Source: Rhodospirillaceae bacterium
GTDB lineage: Bacteria > Pseudomonadota > Alphaproteobacteria > Rickettsiales > UBA3002
Direction: 5' to 3'
Assembly: GCA_947458525.1 (NCBI GenBank)
Contig: CANHAG010000105.1
Location: forward strand, 1-5,675
Length of the DNA: 5,675 nucleotides
Part shown: one piece after another, positions 1-5,364 of the stretch
Layout of the letters: every line of letters starts with the position of its first letter
Numbering within the stretch: the first letter of the stretch is position 1
Position numbers and translations under genes: made by a program
The notes under the pieces: model-generated
Told to the model about the DNA's origin: nothing
Database searches by the model: none
The model's input: the letters and a program-made list of their open reading frames with translations, nothing else

Positions 1-891
1 AAGCTGGCCGAGGAAGGCAAACACGGCAAGCTGGGTGATTATGCGCAGATGGTGGCCGAGCAATATGCGGACGAACAGCAGACCGTCGCGAGCAACGGTG
101 GTGTTGAGGTGAACAGCGCCGTGCGGGACGAATATAACGCCGTGTTCGATCGGATTGACTATCTCGAAACGCGGATGAAAGCGCTGCAGGAAACTCATGA
201 GCAGATGATGGCGGATATCCGCGAAACCACCGGCGGAAAGATTAAAGAGATTGAGGAAGTGATTGCCCAGACCGGGGTGAACCGTCAGGAACTGCTGCAG
301 AAAGCAGAGGCCGACGCCAAACGCAAGGCCGAGCGCCGCGAGAAATATGGGCGCATTGAGGGTGGTAAGGGCGGGCCTTATGAGCCGGTGCGCAGCTCAC
401 TGCTGAAAGATAAGGATACCGAGCTTTACTTCAACCTGAAACGGCTGATGACCTTGCGCGATATTGCAGAATCCATGCCGCTCGCTACCCCGGTGAAGAC
501 GGAATATCGCCAGACCAGCGGGTTCGGCACGCGGGTGGATCCTTTTCATGGCCGCCTTGCCTTTCATAGCGGCATGGATATGGCCGCCCCTTATGGTGCT
601 GAAATCCACGCCGCAACCGATGGCCGGGTGACGTTTACTGGCTGGAAGGGCGCCTATGGCTATACGGTTGATCTCGAACACGGGTTCGGGTTTTCTTCGC
701 GCTATGGGCATTTGAGCAAAATTCTGGTGAAAGACGGTCAGCAGGTGAAAAAAGGGCAGGTGATTGCGATTCAGGGCTCTACTGGCCGCTCTACCGGCAT
801 GCATCTGCATTACGAGGTGCGGTATAATGACAAACCCATTAATCCAAAAAATTTCCTGAAGGCAGGCCAGAATGTTCAAGCGCTCAACTAA
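1..891 (+). CDS. M23 family (LytM-type) metallopeptidase, 5' end outside window
   Basis: Probable zinc peptidoglycan endopeptidase acting in the periplasm. The frame is open from base 1, so the ATG at 49 is probably internal and the true start lies upstream; 296 residues are visible. Numbering from the first visible codon, residues about 40-115 are charged and helical (likely coiled coil). The C-terminal M23 domain runs from about 170 to 290. It shows GFGTRVDPFHGR, then HSGMD (zinc ligands H189 and D193), YGHLS (H237) and MHLHYEV (H268 and H270, the HxH motif). All expected catalytic and zinc residues are present, so it should be active, unlike degenerate LytM factors such as EnvC. The signal or membrane anchor expected for the family would be in the missing N-terminus. 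The gene overlaps the next one, a bactofilin, by 20 bases. That pairing is known for LmdC/BacA of Hyphomonas and Csd1/CcmA of Helicobacter, where the hydrolase works with a bactofilin scaffold. The family call is firm; the partnership is inferred. Confidence 0.93.
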   Translation, partial: KLAEEGKHGKLGDYAQMVAEQYADEQQTVASNGGVEVNSAVRDEYNAVFDRIDYLETRMKALQETHEQMMADIRETTGGKIKEIEEVIAQTGVNRQELLQKAEADAKRKAERREKYGRIEGGKGGPYEPVRSSLLKDKDTELYFNLKRLMTLRDIAESMPLATPVKTEYRQTSGFGTRVDPFHGRLAFHSGMDMAAPYGAEIHAATDGRVTFTGWKGAYGYTVDLEHGFGFSSRYGHLSKILVKDGQQVKKGQVIAIQGSTGRSTGMHLHYEVRYNDKPINPKNFLKAGQNVQALN

Positions 892-1390
892 CCAGAAGAA
901 AAAACCTGTCTCCGGCTCGGTGCCGCTGCGTGATAAATCGGGCATGATCCCTTCTGTGATTTCGCAGGATATGCATGTGCTGGGTAATGTGGTGAGTGAC
1001 GGGCTGCTCGATATTGACGGGAAGATTGACGGTAACATACGCTGCCGCGTCGCCACCATCCGCCCCAACGGCAAGGTGCGCGGTGATGTGCTGGCGGATA
1101 CGATCCATATCCACGGCCAGATTGAGGGGCTGATTAAAGCACGTTCCGTGCTGCTTTATGCCGGCTCGCGCGTGCAGGGCACCATTATGCATGAGTCGAT
1201 CTCGGTGGAAGATGGCGCGCTGGTGGATGGTAAATTCAAGCGCACCGATAAGGTGTTTGGGGACGATGACTCCGCCCTCCCGCCTGTGGCAGCCTCGCAG
1301 GTGGATGATGCGTTCTTTGATAACGATAATCAGGAACCCATCTCGGCGGAGGAAATGAAAATCCTCGAGAATCTGCGGCTGATTAGTTAG
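872..1390 (+). CDS. Bactofilin (polymer-forming cytoskeletal protein)
   Basis: A 172-residue bactofilin, a nucleotide-free cytoskeletal protein that polymerizes at the inner face of the cytoplasmic membrane and positions cell-wall enzymes. The DUF583/bactofilin beta-helix core spans about residues 30-122. It has the regular short-strand, glycine-turn rhythm of the family (VLGNV, DIDGKIDGNI, GKVRGDV, HGQIEGLIKA, GSRVQGTI, GALVDGKF). The N-terminus MFKRSTNQKKK is short, hydrophobic then basic, resembling the membrane-targeting tail described for some bactofilins (inference). The C-terminal tail after residue 125 is acidic and probably disordered, ending in a short helix-like stretch. The ATG at 872 is favoured because an AGG (864-866) lies 5 bases upstream and the core is complete from there. 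It overlaps the M23 gene by 20 bases in another frame, suggesting translational coupling and roughly matched production of hydrolase and scaffold. Length is normal for the family. Confidence 0.93.
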   Translation: MFKRSTNQKKKPVSGSVPLRDKSGMIPSVISQDMHVLGNVVSDGLLDIDGKIDGNIRCRVATIRPNGKVRGDVLADTIHIHGQIEGLIKARSVLLYAGSRVQGTIMHESISVEDGALVDGKFKRTDKVFGDDDSALPPVAASQVDDAFFDNDNQEPISAEEMKILENLRLIS

Positions 1391-1466
1391 GGATATCTGC
1401 CCGGGTATCAGCCACTGGTGGCAGGGGAATCATCGCACTATCACCCCCTCGCCAGAAACGGGGAAT
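1391..1466. terminator. Convergent gene junction with weak hairpins (possible two-way terminator)
   Basis: This 76-base gap separates the stop of the bactofilin gene from the stop of the opposing pentapeptide-like gene, so transcription from both sides must end near here. Two weak inverted repeats are visible: CTGCC at 1397-1401 with GGCAG at 1420-1424, and CCCC at 1445-1448 with GGGG at 1460-1463. A third, exclusive pairing is GGGG 1424-1427 with the C-run at 1444-1448. None has a proper U-tract, so this is not a textbook intrinsic terminator. The call rests mainly on gene orientation. Confidence 0.25.
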
Positions 1467-2666
1467 TTACACGTTGATGTCCCGTGCGGCAAGGGCGGCG
1501 GCGGAAGCGGCGAATGCTTCATTCTCTTGCGCTTTACGCTCAGCTACCTGTCTTGTAACAGGAAGACCCTCATTTAGATTTATACCATTCGGCGCGCCTC
1601 CAGTTACCCACACTCCTAAGTCTCGCAGTCTGCAGGCTTCTGCCATAGCGAATTGCTGCGGGGTCTGAGGTTCGTTTGCCTCACGTTGGGAACCGTCAAT
1701 GCTGGCCGGGAGCTGACCCTCCGCTACGCCAGCAGCCTGTAGAGTTGCAAACGTTGCCGGTTGACCATCGATGGTTACCCCACGCAACTCAGCACCTGAG
1801 AAATCCACATCTTTCAGATTTACCTCATTCAGCTCGACATCCCGCCAAGTAGTTCCTGCCAGCGAAGACCCGGGAGCAATGGTGGTGCCGGTTAATCTGG
1901 CACCCTCAATCACCGCGCCGGGAGCGGCGGCGATGCTGATAATACGTGTCGCGTGATCCGTATGCAGGTTCGTTAACTGGCTGCGATCGCCCATGGTGAT
2001 ATGCATGACAGCCCCTTGCGCATGGACGTCTTTAACCATTGCGCCCTCTTCCAGTGCAAGCGTTCCGCCTTGGATATTTCTGAAATGAATATCCCGATGC
2101 GGCGTTCCGTCCGGTGAAGCCTTAATTATCAGAACTTCGCCATGCTTCATGCCATCAAATGTCGCATTTTCCAACCTTACATGGCTTCCCCGATCAACAC
2201 CCAGCGCTTCAAGCGCGGTGGCTGGAATGAAGGTAACGTTTGCAAGTTCTGCCCTGTTAAAGGCCAAACCTCGTTCCACTTCATCAAAGGCTCCCGGAGT
2301 AAAATTATGCTGATTATAAAGCTTTTCCAGCTCGGTGAGATGCTCCCTGCGAAACTCAATTCCTTCCAGTTTCTGACCTCGAAAATCCACGAGATAAGAG
2401 AGTTTTAGCAGCGCCTCTCGCGGTGCGCCTTCTTGTGCAAGACGTTGATTCTCGCGCTGAATGATTGTGTCTGCCGCTTTATAATAATCAAGCAGAGTAA
2501 TTCTTCCGCCATCACCGCCTGGGTCTTTGCGTGCCTTCTCCAGTGCCTCCTGCTGCAATTTCCGAATATGCTCAACCCGACCTAGCAGTTGTCGTGCCTC
2601 CTGCTCATCTGGAGCGAGGGAAAGGCTTCTGCGCAGGGAACCAAAGGCTGCTGGGATTGACACCAT
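1467..2666 (-). CDS. Pentapeptide-repeat-like protein of unknown function
   Basis: A 399-residue protein I do not recognise as a named family member. Residues 20-75 are charged and helical (likely coiled coil). From about 91 to 302 there are islands of pentapeptide-type pattern with L/F at the centre of each five: VDFRG QKLEG IEFRR (93-107), LAFNR AELAN VTFIP (134-148), VRLEN ATFDG (163-172). The clearest run is at 251-301: AVIEG ARLTG TTIAP, then VELNE VNLKD VDFSG AELRG VTIDG. Such repeats fold as a right-handed quadrilateral beta-helix. The C-terminus (about 365-397) is alanine-, glutamate- and glutamine-rich and helical. I see no signal peptide, membrane segment or catalytic motif. The ATG at 2666 is the first in frame, but it has no clear Shine-Dalgarno sequence. 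It lies 178 AT-rich bases after nuoE, in the place where nuoF would be expected, and looks less GC-rich than the nuo genes, consistent with acquisition. Pentapeptide proteins include gyrase mimics and secreted effectors; nothing here decides between them. Confidence 0.72.
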   Translation of the reverse strand: MVSIPAAFGSLRRSLSLAPDEQEARQLLGRVEHIRKLQQEALEKARKDPGGDGGRITLLDYYKAADTIIQRENQRLAQEGAPREALLKLSYLVDFRGQKLEGIEFRREHLTELEKLYNQHNFTPGAFDEVERGLAFNRAELANVTFIPATALEALGVDRGSHVRLENATFDGMKHGEVLIIKASPDGTPHRDIHFRNIQGGTLALEEGAMVKDVHAQGAVMHITMGDRSQLTNLHTDHATRIISIAAAPGAVIEGARLTGTTIAPGSSLAGTTWRDVELNEVNLKDVDFSGAELRGVTIDGQPATFATLQAAGVAEGQLPASIDGSQREANEPQTPQQFAMAEACRLRDLGVWVTGGAPNGINLNEGLPVTRQVAERKAQENEAFAASAAALAARDINV

Positions 2667-2844
2667 AATTTTCGAGCATAACTGAAATTGTTTAAAAACT
2701 TATTAATTATCCCCCCATTTTTTTCAGAGTAGAAATCAGGAGAAAATTATCAGTCACTTGAAAATTATGGATATTTTTTTAATCGGGATATGTTCGGGCA
2801 AAACATCATGTGGTTTTTATGTAAAAAACCGTAGAAGGCTGCCC
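2667..2844 (-). promoter_or_regulatory. AT-rich intergenic region, probable promoter/leader of the pentapeptide-like gene
   Basis: These 178 bases are about 31% GC by hand count, sharply below the genes on both sides, and contain no credible ORF. They must hold the nuoE transcript end and probably a promoter for the pentapeptide-like gene. On the minus strand a GATAAT sits at 2712-2707, just after a run of G, and could be a -10 element, but no good -35 lies 16-18 bases before it. A TTGCCC further upstream is another weak candidate. I assign no specific promoter; the call is from position and composition. Confidence 0.35.
2812..2830 (-). terminator. AT-rich hairpin after nuoE (possible weak terminator)
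   Basis: A perfect 7-bp inverted repeat, GGTTTTT at 2812-2818 and AAAAACC at 2824-2830, with a 5-base loop, begins 14 bases past the nuoE stop. G:T wobbles at 2811/2831 and 2810/2832 could lengthen the stem. A second small inverted repeat follows in the transcript (ATGTT 2790-2794 with AACAT 2802-2806). The first stem is mostly A:T and no U-tract follows directly, so termination would be weak. If it does not terminate, the pentapeptide-like gene could be read through from the nuo transcript. Confidence 0.25.
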
Positions 2845-3459
2845 TCAGACCGTCTGTTTTCTAAGGGTGGTTGCACCCCCCGCCGGTTCTGAGGAGACAC
2901 GCCCTTTCTGCGAACCCGGGCGCGGCGTTTCTCCATGTTTCAATTTCATAAGCAAAGCGCGGGTGGTTTCGTAATCGAGATCCTCGTAATAATGATCGTC
3001 ACTCGCGCTCGTCACCTGAATCATCGGGGCATTGACGCAGGCGCCGAGGCATTCCACCTCGCTTACCGTGAACATGCCGTCCGCACTTGTTTCGCCCGGC
3101 TCTACCCCAAGCGAATCCTTACAGGCCTTCAGCACCGCGTCTGACCCGTTCAGCCAGCAGGGCGTGGTGGTGCAGCATTGCACATGGTATTTTCCGATCG
3201 GCGCAAGATTATACATGGTGTAGAAACTTGCCACCTCATAGGCGCGCATATAGGGCATATTCACCATGCGCGCGACCGCCTCAATGGCAGCCACCGGCAG
3301 CCAGTTTTCATGCTGTTTCTGAGCGAGCATCAAGAGCGGCATCACGGCCGATTGCTCGCGGCCGGCCGGATAGCGGGCGATAATCTTCTCCGCCTCCGCC
3401 AGATTTTCGGGCGTGAAGGTGAAGGATTTTGGTTGCCGGACAGAAATTGTATTTTGCAT
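2845..3459 (-). CDS. nuoE: NADH-quinone oxidoreductase subunit E (24 kDa, [2Fe-2S] N1a)
   Basis: Subunit of the peripheral NADH-oxidizing arm of respiratory complex I, on the cytoplasmic side of the inner membrane, where it pairs with NuoF and carries cluster N1a. Its 204 residues have the helical N-terminal part (about 15-85, with SAVMPLLMLAQKQ and AYEVASFYTMYN) and the thioredoxin-like 2Fe-2S domain. The four ligands are intact: C96 and C101 in CCTTTPCW, and C137 and C141 in ECLGACVNAP. The basic tail with GRVSSEPAGGATTL matches what I know of alphaproteobacterial NuoE. The ATG at 3459 gives the usual N-terminus (SFTFTPEN), but the 20 bases upstream are A/T-rich with no Shine-Dalgarno sequence. 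It lies 723 bases beyond nuoD instead of next to it, with three accessory genes between. nuoF does not follow. The protein looks functional. Confidence 0.96.
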   Translation of the reverse strand: MQNTISVRQPKSFTFTPENLAEAEKIIARYPAGREQSAVMPLLMLAQKQHENWLPVAAIEAVARMVNMPYMRAYEVASFYTMYNLAPIGKYHVQCCTTTPCWLNGSDAVLKACKDSLGVEPGETSADGMFTVSEVECLGACVNAPMIQVTSASDDHYYEDLDYETTRALLMKLKHGETPRPGSQKGRVSSEPAGGATTLRKQTV

Positions 3460-3490
3460 ATTAGTATTTCGTATTTATGATGTGGTATTT
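3449..3490 (-). repeat. Four AAATAC repeats around the nuoE start
   Basis: On the minus strand the hexamer AAATAC occurs four times in 42 bases, at 3490-3485, 3476-3471, 3469-3464 and 3454-3449. It brackets the nuoE initiation codon (3459-3457) and the stop of the upstream remnant gene. Spacing is irregular, so this is a cluster of short repeats, not a strict tandem array. It may be only AT-rich filler left by a rearrangement, or a loosely structured leader that replaces the missing ribosome-binding sequence. Confidence 0.5.
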
Positions 3491-3623
3491 AGTGGAATTT
3501 TCTGCTGACGGAAGTTTGCTCTTTACGTGGAAATGCATCCGTTACCTGATACACGTCCTCAACCAAAGTCATGGCTTTTTGCCATACATTCAAATTAGCA
3601 TAATGCTGTCCCTTTTCTGCCAT
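3489..3623 (-). pseudogene. Truncated four-helix-bundle protein (S23 / 23S rRNA intervening-sequence type)
   Basis: A 44-codon ORF. Residues 7-36 match the N-terminus of the four-helix-bundle family (TIGR02436, S23 ribosomal proteins encoded in 23S rRNA intervening sequences): HYANLNVWQKAM, then LVEDVYQVTDAFPRKEQ. The family normally continues with a GLTSQxRRAxxSIxxNIAEG segment and reaches roughly 115-130 residues. Here the match ends at Q36, and the frame closes eight codons later (TSVSRKFH, stop) just before nuoE. About two thirds of the domain, three of the four helices, is missing, so I call it a remnant. The ATG at 3623 has a poor ribosome-binding site. A GTG at 3650 in the same frame (53 codons) overlaps the DUF2442 stop as GTGA and has GGAG at 3662-3659, 8 bases upstream, so it may be the start actually used. 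The intact family is found inside rRNA and as free accessory genes; its cellular role is unclear. Confidence 0.72.
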
Positions 3624-3646
3624 CACTAGATACCGAATACCATATC

Positions 3647-3898
3647 TCACCGATCACTCTCCAGTTTTGCATTGAGATACAATGTATCTGGAGAAAAATC
3701 CTGTCCGTGCGGCCAGCGGATGGTTCCGGCCTCACGCCATAATTGCACCATGCGGAAATAACGCTCATCCTGCAGCTCCTTGAAGATGCCCTTATGGACA
3801 TACTCAGAACAGTCGAACACGCCACGCTCACCATTTTCAAAGGTAAGCGCAAGCTTGTGGTTCGCTAGCGGCACTACGTCAACAACATCCGGACTCAT
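3647..3898 (-). CDS. DUF2442 domain-containing protein
   Basis: An 83-residue protein filled by one DUF2442 domain. Recognisable positions are the LALTFENGERGVFDCSEY strand region (residues 16-33), KGIFKELQDERYF (36-48), and the signature GTIRWPHGQDFSPDTLY (58-74). Length is typical and the domain looks complete. The ATG at 3898 has GAGCAGG upstream (AGG 7 bases before the start), and it begins 14 bases after the DUF4160 stop, so the two are almost certainly co-transcribed. DUF2442 and DUF4160 proteins are often encoded side by side in bacteria; their biochemical role is not established to my knowledge. A toxin-antitoxin-like or DNA-linked accessory module is a guess from size, pairing and patchy occurrence. 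Its stop overlaps the possible GTG start of the following truncated gene. Confidence 0.88.
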   Translation of the reverse strand: MSPDVVDVVPLANHKLALTFENGERGVFDCSEYVHKGIFKELQDERYFRMVQLWREAGTIRWPHGQDFSPDTLYLNAKLESDR

Positions 3899-3912
3899 CG
3901 AGAAACCTGCTC

Positions 3913-4179
3913 TTACAGTGGATCAATTTTGTATAGCTCCTGGCCACTTATTGCCAGTTCCCAATCCGCCATCAATTCCGCCTTCCGCAACTCAATCCAC
4001 GCCAGAAGAAGGCGCAACTGTGCCCGCGGAAAGCTCCCGTCTAGCACCTCACCGTCCGGAATCGAGACTGCAATTTTATGTCCCTGATACCGGGCATGAA
4101 TATGGGGTAAATTGTGCTTCTTGGTATCTTCGTAATACATCAGCACTAAAATTCCGTAAAACATCGAAATGGTTGGCAT
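3913..4179 (-). CDS. DUF4160 domain-containing protein
   Basis: An 88-residue protein with a complete DUF4160 domain. It shows the N-terminal MPTISMFYGILVLMYYED strand region, the histidine-rich motif HNLPHIHARYQG (H22, H26, H28), GEVLDGSFPR (43-52), and a C-terminal helix carrying WIELRKAELMADWELA (61-76), ending in the usual I-x-PL. The conserved His cluster could bind metal or be catalytic, but no activity is known to me. The ATG at 4179 lies 3 bases after the nuoD stop. The AGG at 4188-4186, 6 bases before the start, is partly nuoD coding sequence. The gene is therefore tightly tied to nuoD transcription and probably translation, which is unusual for an accessory gene. It is followed closely by its frequent partner DUF2442. 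Confidence 0.88.
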   Translation of the reverse strand: MPTISMFYGILVLMYYEDTKKHNLPHIHARYQGHKIAVSIPDGEVLDGSFPRAQLRLLLAWIELRKAELMADWELAISGQELYKIDPL

Positions 4180-4182
4180 AGG

Positions 4183-5364
4183 CTACCTGTCAATCTCCCC
4201 AAAAACAACATCGAGCGTGCCGATAATGGCCGAAACATCGGCGAGCATGTGGCCACGGCTCATGAAATCCAGCCCCTGCAGATGGGCAAATCCCGGCGCG
4301 CGGATTTTGCAGCGGTACGGGCGGTTGGTGCCATCCGCAATCAGGAATACGCCGAACTCGCCCTTGGGCGCTTCCACCGCCGTATAGGTCTCACCCGCCG
4401 GCACTTTATAGCCTTCCGTATAGAGCTTGAAATGATGAATCATCGCTTCCATGGATTCTTTCATCAGCCCGCGTTTGGGCGGGGCGATTTTCGGGTCATC
4501 CACCACCACCGGGCCGGGCGCGAGTTTTTCGAGGCACTGCTCAATCAGTTTCAGCGCCTGCCGCATTTCCTGCATACGCACGAGATAGCGATCGTAACAA
4601 TCGCCGTTTTTGCCCACAGGTATCTGGAAATCAAGCTCGCCGTAAATCTCGTAGGGTGCCGCTTTGCGAATGTCCCACGCCACCCCGGAACCGCGCAGCA
4701 TGGGGCCTGAGAAACCCCAGGCCAGCGCGTCCTCGCGGCTGACCACCCCTACATCCACCGTGCGCTGTTTCCAGATACGGTTTTCGGTGAGCAGCCCTTC
4801 CACATCGTCGATAATCTTCCCAAAGCCGCGCGCGAATTTTGCGATGTCCTCATCAAGCCCTGCGGGCATATCCTGATGCACCCCGCCCGGGCGGATATAA
4901 GCAGAGTGAAACCGTGCGCCCGACACACGCTCGTAAAATTCGAGGATGCGCTCGCGCTCCTCAAACATCCATAAAAGCGGGGTGGTCGCCCCTACATCCA
5001 GCGCCTGCGTGGTGACGTTGAGGGTATGGTTCAAAATCCGCGTAAGCTCACTGAACAGCACGCGGATGACCTGCGCCCGGCGGGGCACGGTGATGCCCAG
5101 CAGTTTTTCAGTGGCGAGCGAAAAACAATGTTCCTGATTCATCGGCGAGACGTAATCGAGCCGGTCGAAATAGGGCAGAGCCTGCAGGTAGGTTTTATGC
5201 TCAATCAGCTTTTCCGTGCCGCGGTGCAAGAGGCCGATATGGGGGTCGGCGCGCTCCACCACCTCGCCATCCATCTCCAGTATCAGGCGCAATACCCCAT
5301 GTGCGGCCGGGTGCTGCGGACCAAAATTGAGCGTCAGATTCTGGATTTCAACTTGTTTGGTCAT
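4183..5364 (-). CDS. nuoD: NADH-quinone oxidoreductase subunit D (49 kDa)
   Basis: Core peripheral-arm subunit of respiratory complex I that, with NuoB, forms the quinone-binding cavity near cluster N2; related to the large subunit of [NiFe] hydrogenases. It has 393 residues, full length for a non-fused NuoD. The N-terminal [13 protein letters not shown] holds H18 and H22. Y71 in LDYVS lies 49 residues after H22, the spacing of the quinone-contacting His59/Tyr108 pair of the bovine 49 kDa subunit. Also seen are [43 protein letters not shown] and the C-terminal DVVFGEIDR. The ATG at 5364 overlaps the GNAT stop as ATGA and is preceded by AGG. The separate D subunit fits alphaproteobacteria. nuoC is not directly upstream and nuoE is displaced by 723 bases. 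I see no damage. Confidence 0.98.
   Translation of the reverse strand: MTKQVEIQNLTLNFGPQHPAAHGVLRLILEMDGEVVERADPHIGLLHRGTEKLIEHKTYLQALPYFDRLDYVSPMNQEHCFSLATEKLLGITVPRRAQVIRVLFSELTRILNHTLNVTTQALDVGATTPLLWMFEERERILEFYERVSGARFHSAYIRPGGVHQDMPAGLDEDIAKFARGFGKIIDDVEGLLTENRIWKQRTVDVGVVSREDALAWGFSGPMLRGSGVAWDIRKAAPYEIYGELDFQIPVGKNGDCYDRYLVRMQEMRQALKLIEQCLEKLAPGPVVVDDPKIAPPKRGLMKESMEAMIHHFKLYTEGYKVPAGETYTAVEAPKGEFGVFLIADGTNRPYRCKIRAPGFAHLQGLDFMSRGHMLADVSAIIGTLDVVFGEIDR

Noticed and set aside
49..51. ATG at 49 as start of the M23 peptidase
   Set aside because: The frame is open back to base 1, and starting here would leave no signal or anchor sequence, so it is more likely an internal methionine.
397..1074. 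225-codon minus-strand ORF across the M23 and bactofilin genes
   Set aside because: It is antisense to two strongly supported genes and its translation has no domain pattern.
1397..1463. Strong intrinsic terminator between the convergent genes
   Set aside because: Stems are only 4-5 bp with no U-tract; kept only as a weak candidate.
2666..2844. A defined sigma-70 promoter for the pentapeptide-like gene
   Set aside because: GATAAT and TTGCCC are present but no pair has both reasonable matches and 16-18 base spacing; AT-rich DNA gives such hits by chance.
3595..3852. 85-codon minus-strand ORF overlapping DUF2442
   Set aside because: It is an alternative frame of DUF2442 with a Cys/Ser/Arg-rich translation; the DUF2442 frame has the signature and a good ribosome-binding site.
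3780..4181. 133-codon plus-strand ORF over DUF2442/DUF4160
   Set aside because: It spans both real genes in antisense, is Pro/Ser/Thr-rich and has no recognisable motif.
4249..4710. 153-codon plus-strand ORF inside nuoD
   Set aside because: Antisense shadow of a highly conserved gene; the His/Arg/Phe-rich translation looks like reversed coding sequence.
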